This document shows, piece by piece, positions 6,325-8,551 of a stretch of DNA of 8,551 bases. The DNA is taken from positions 1-8,551 of the forward strand of contig RGAX01000114.1 in assembly GCA_009919985.1 (NCBI GenBank), in the 5' to 3' direction. Position 1 is the first letter of the stretch, and every line of letters begins with the position of its first letter. The notes beneath the pieces were generated by a model. It saw nothing but the letters and a program-made list of their open reading frames with translations, was not told the DNA's origin and made no database searches. The stretch is from Opitutaceae bacterium. GTDB lineage: Bacteria > Verrucomicrobiota > Verrucomicrobiia > Opitutales > Opitutaceae. Position numbers and translations under genes: made by a program.

Positions 6325-7629
6325 TCATTTAAGGAAGGCCGGGATTTTTTCGTGGGCGATCATCGACTCAAACGTCTCGCGAGCGGTCACGAGCTCGAAG
6401 GCGCTGCCTTGGACCATGACTTCGGCCGGAAGGGCGCGGGTGTTGTAGCGGCTCGACATCGTGGAGCCATAAGCGCCGGCGCTCATCAGCGCGATGTATT
6501 CACCCTCGCCGACTTCCTGGAGTTGACGGTCTTTCGCGAAGCAATCGCCGCTCTCGCATATCGGGCCGACGACATCCGCCACGAGCGCACGGCGCGTCGT
6601 GTCGCGATGCAGCGGGACAATTTCGTGAAACGCTTCATACATCGCGGGACGTACAAGGTCGTTCATCGCGGCGTCAACAATGAGGAAATTTTTCCCAGAA
6701 CCACGCTTTAGATGCTCAACGCGAGTCAGCAGGACGCCGGCGTTGCCGACCATATAACGGCCGGGCTCGAGGAGGATTTTAAGACCGAGTGGTTGCAGTA
6801 GTGGCACAAGTGCCGCGCCGTAGGCCTCAGGAGTCAGCGGTCGCGTGGCCGCGGGCTGCGCGTCCCACCAAGCGGCATTGCCGCTAGCGAGCGCGTCTTT
6901 ATAAACGATGCCGATACCACCACCGATGGAGAAATACGTTATGCCATACTTCGCCTTCAACTCGGCGGCGAAAGGCGCGACCTTGGCGACGGCTTCAGCA
7001 AAGGGCCCGATTTCTGTTAGCTGCGAGCCGATGTGCATTTGCACGCCGCGCAGTTGGATATGGGGATATTTTGAAGCCGCCTCGTAGGCGGCCGCGGCAA
7101 ACTTAAGTGGGATGCCGAATTTATTGTCGCTCTTGCCCGTAGTGATTTTGGCGTGGGTGTGGGCATCGACGTCGGGGTTGATACGGATGGCGATGGGCGC
7201 CTTGACGCCAAGTTTGCCGGCTACGTGGTTGATCCGGGCGAGCTCGGGCTCGCTTTCGACGTGAAAGGAGAAAATGCCGCTTTGCAGCGCAAGCTGGATC
7301 TCCGCCTCAGTCTTGCCGACGCCGGCGAAGACGCTGCGCTTCACATCAGCGCCAGCCGCGAGCACGCGCCGGAGTTCGCCACCGCTCACAAGATCAAACG
7401 CAGCACCGAGGCGAGCAAAGTGCCGAAGCACGGCAAGGCCGGAATTGGCCTTCATCGCGTAACAAAGCTGCACGTCGAGCCCAGTGAGGCTATTAGCCAA
7501 GCGGTTATAATTATCAGCCATCGTGGCAGCGCTGGTGACGTAAGTTGGGGTGCCGTAGAGACGGGCGACTTCGGCGAGATCGACGGACTCGCAGTGTAGA
7601 TTTTGGCCGACGTAGTGGAAGTGGTGCAT
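6325..7629 (-). CDS. lysA: Diaminopimelate decarboxylase
   Basis: The 434-residue protein is a fold-type III PLP decarboxylase. Visible motifs are YGTPTYV (25-31), CYAMKANSG (56-64) with the PLP-binding Lys60, FDLVSGGEL (78-86), FAGVGKT (101-107), INPDVDAHTHAKITTGK (150-166), KFGIP, HIGSQLTEIGPF (199-210), the glycine loop IGGGIG (235-240), LLEPGRYMVGNAG (286-298), CESGD (358-362) with the catalytic cysteine from the partner subunit, and SAGAYGSTMSSRYN (383-396). It converts meso-diaminopimelate to L-lysine and CO2. The ATG at 7629 is chosen; a TTG at 7680 would add 17 residues (VFSRRNSHRF and more) not seen in the family. No Shine-Dalgarno sequence precedes the ATG. It is the first gene of the lysA-gpsA-aat set and is divergent from the small membrane protein gene. 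Confidence 0.95.
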   Translation of the reverse strand: MHHFHYVGQNLHCESVDLAEVARLYGTPTYVTSAATMADNYNRLANSLTGLDVQLCYAMKANSGLAVLRHFARLGAAFDLVSGGELRRVLAAGADVKRSVFAGVGKTEAEIQLALQSGIFSFHVESEPELARINHVAGKLGVKAPIAIRINPDVDAHTHAKITTGKSDNKFGIPLKFAAAAYEAASKYPHIQLRGVQMHIGSQLTEIGPFAEAVAKVAPFAAELKAKYGITYFSIGGGIGIVYKDALASGNAAWWDAQPAATRPLTPEAYGAALVPLLQPLGLKILLEPGRYMVGNAGVLLTRVEHLKRGSGKNFLIVDAAMNDLVRPAMYEAFHEIVPLHRDTTRRALVADVVGPICESGDCFAKDRQLQEVGEGEYIALMSAGAYGSTMSSRYNTRALPAEVMVQGSAFELVTARETFESMIAHEKIPAFLK

Positions 7630-7733
7630 AAAAAAGATGGAAAGATGGAAACGGTGCGAGTTTCGCCTTGAAAAAACCAATCCAAAATTACGTTTTCATT
7701 AGCGTGCTCCGCTTCCTTCAAAAACTACTCCAT

Positions 7734-7784
7734 CGACCGGCTATCCGTTTCGGATTGGCGCGGGATCGTCGGGGGAGCCGGTTG
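7734..7784 (+). other. Nested inverted repeats in the divergent lysA/small-ORF leader
   Basis: CGACCGGCT (7734-7742) is complementary to AGCCGGTTG (7776-7784), nine pairs with one G-T. Immediately inside the left arm is a separate five-pair hairpin, ATCCG-TTT-CGGAT (7743-7755). The remaining 20 bases (7756-7775) are GC-rich and form no evident stem. The element lies 25 bases before the small ORF start at 7809 and would be in its 5' leader if transcription starts upstream. It does not look like a lysine riboswitch, which is much larger. The 179-base gap 7630-7808 must hold the divergent promoters, but I cannot identify a convincing -35/-10 pair. Confidence 0.3.
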
Positions 7785-7808
7785 CGGGATCCGCGGTTTG
7801 TCAGTTTC

Positions 7809-7961
7809 ATGGCTCAGAACAACCGCAAGACGCTCGATACGGACCTCCAAGACGCCGTATTGCGTGGGCAAAAGCTCTTCAGGCACGCCCTTGTAGCGGC
7901 TGCGATCGCGGGGGTGGTGTGGTTTGCACTGGAAAGTGCCCGGGCGCTTTCAATTTTCTGA
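7809..7961 (+). CDS. Small single-pass membrane protein of unknown function (50 residues)
   Basis: The frame from ATG 7809 encodes 50 residues: a charged N-terminal part MAQNNRKTLDTDLQDAVLRG, a basic stretch QKLFRH, then one hydrophobic helix ALVAAAIAGVVWFALE (about residues 27-42) and a short tail. I do not recognise a family. The organisation suggests an N-in, single-pass inner-membrane protein. The same frame is open upstream to a TTG at 7668, but that extension (RPAIRFGLARDRRGSRLR) crosses the inverted repeat and is very basic, so the ATG is preferred. It ends 44 bases before the LEA-type lipoprotein start, and both are transcribed away from lysA, so they may share a promoter. It could be a non-coding frame, although the amphipathic-plus-helix layout argues for a real gene. 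Confidence 0.5.
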   Translation: MAQNNRKTLDTDLQDAVLRGQKLFRHALVAAAIAGVVWFALESARALSIF

Positions 7962-8005
7962 GCGCGGCCTTGCCGTCGGCGGCCGGAACGCCTTGCGTGG
8001 TACGC

Positions 8006-8503
8006 ATGACGCCCCTTCGCCTATTTTCCCGTAGCCTAAGAATCACGCTCGCCCTTGCCTTTGTCGCGCTCGTCGCGGGTTGCGGCAATGGCTTCAAGCT
8101 CACCGGGGTCAACGTGAGCATCGTCGGTTTTAAACCCTCGACCACAAACAAACTGGAAACCACCGCAGTGATGACCTTGCGCTACACGAGCGAGAACGTG
8201 ATTCCGATCGGTCTATCGGGCTCAAACCATAAACTTTACCTAAACGGCGTCTACGCCGGCAAAACCCTGAGCGAAGAACAACCCTTGGGTTTGGCGCCAC
8301 TTAGCGCGATCAATCAAGATGTGACGGTGAAATTTGAAAATCTCGCTCGCCTGCAACAGCTCGTGGCTGATGCGGGTCAAAACACCGCTGCTTATAAAAT
8401 CGAGAGTGTGCTTCTTGTGACAAGCGGCGAAGAAAAATTGGACATCAAAACCACCGGAACCGGCAACGTGGATCTGCGCCCGCTCGTAGCAGGCTCGCGT
8501 TGA
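8006..8503 (+). CDS. LEA-type (LEA14-like) lipoprotein
   Basis: The 165-residue protein begins with a signal peptide (RLFSRSLRITLALAFVALVAGC) written here by parts: basic n-region at 5-12, hydrophobic core 13-23, lipobox LVAGC at 22-26 with lipidated Cys26. The mature domain starts FKLTGVNVSIVGFKPS, then TTAVMTLRYTSEN, PIGLSGSNHKLYLNGVYAGK, and DVTVKFENLARLQ. The order of a beta strand with V.V..., a strand with ...L.Y.N/EN...P....G....LYLNG and a later strand is that of the LEA type 2 (PF03168-like) fold. Such proteins in bacteria are lipid-anchored, of uncertain function, sometimes linked to desiccation or envelope stress. The ATG at 8006 gives a proper signal; an upstream ATG-like start at 7919 would put an odd 29-residue tail in front. 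The gene is followed by 48 bases to the window end. Confidence 0.7.
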   Translation: MTPLRLFSRSLRITLALAFVALVAGCGNGFKLTGVNVSIVGFKPSTTNKLETTAVMTLRYTSENVIPIGLSGSNHKLYLNGVYAGKTLSEEQPLGLAPLSAINQDVTVKFENLARLQQLVADAGQNTAAYKIESVLLVTSGEEKLDIKTTGTGNVDLRPLVAGSR

Positions 8504-8551
8504 TTCTCGCGTAGAACACGCCAGTTAAGGCAACTCGTAGACCTCGACGAT

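Noticed and set aside
7153..7599. Plus-strand frame of 148 codons opposite lysA
   Set aside because: Antisense shadow of a strongly supported lysA; no domain seen.
7630..7808. Lysine riboswitch between lysA and the small ORF
   Set aside because: The gap is too short, the lysA leader side is A/T-rich and unstructured, and the visible stems are on the opposite transcript.
8525..8551. Possible C-terminus of a convergent minus-strand gene (IVEVYELP then stop)
   Set aside because: Only eight codons are inside the window, too little to support a call, although the position after the LEA-type gene would suit a convergent gene.

Overview
The window most resembles a chromosomal segment of a GC-moderate Verrucomicrobiota bacterium, probably Opitutaceae-like. 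This is inferred from the protein style (Opitutaceae-like GpsA, a DUF485-symporter pair, LEA-type and BamE-like lipoproteins), the near absence of Shine-Dalgarno sequences before confident starts, and an intergenic CCACGAA...AAAGACACAAA repeat of a kind I associate with this phylum. No rRNA, tRNA, CRISPR array or intact mobile element is visible.

Layout, left to right. Bases 1-392 hold the 3' end of a plus-strand gene whose start lies outside the window; it reads as the C-terminal part of an aldose 1-epimerase/mutarotase-like protein. Bases 393-768 contain no intact gene. They hold an antisense fragment of a response-regulator receiver domain and a near-perfect 20-bp palindrome upstream of the next gene. 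Plus-strand genes follow: an EamA/DMT-family exporter, a gap with two tandem hairpins, a BamE-like lipoprotein, and a tightly packed pair coding for a small DUF485 membrane protein and an ActP-like sodium:solute symporter. A small hairpin with a T-run separates this pair from convergent genes.

The minus strand then carries, in transcription order, lysA (diaminopimelate decarboxylase), gpsA (glycerol-3-phosphate dehydrogenase) and aat (leucyl/phenylalanyl-tRNA-protein transferase). All have recognisable family motifs and may form one transcription unit: lysine synthesis, phospholipid precursor supply and N-degron tagging. Divergent from lysA, on the plus strand, are a 50-residue single-pass membrane protein and a LEA-type lipoprotein, preceded by a leader with a nested inverted repeat.

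I do not see a new multi-gene system. The points most worth a second look are the receiver-domain relic, the palindrome before the exporter, the double hairpin and unused Shine-Dalgarno sequence before the first lipoprotein, the dispersed-repeat copy between lysA and gpsA, and the structured leader plus microprotein opposite lysA.
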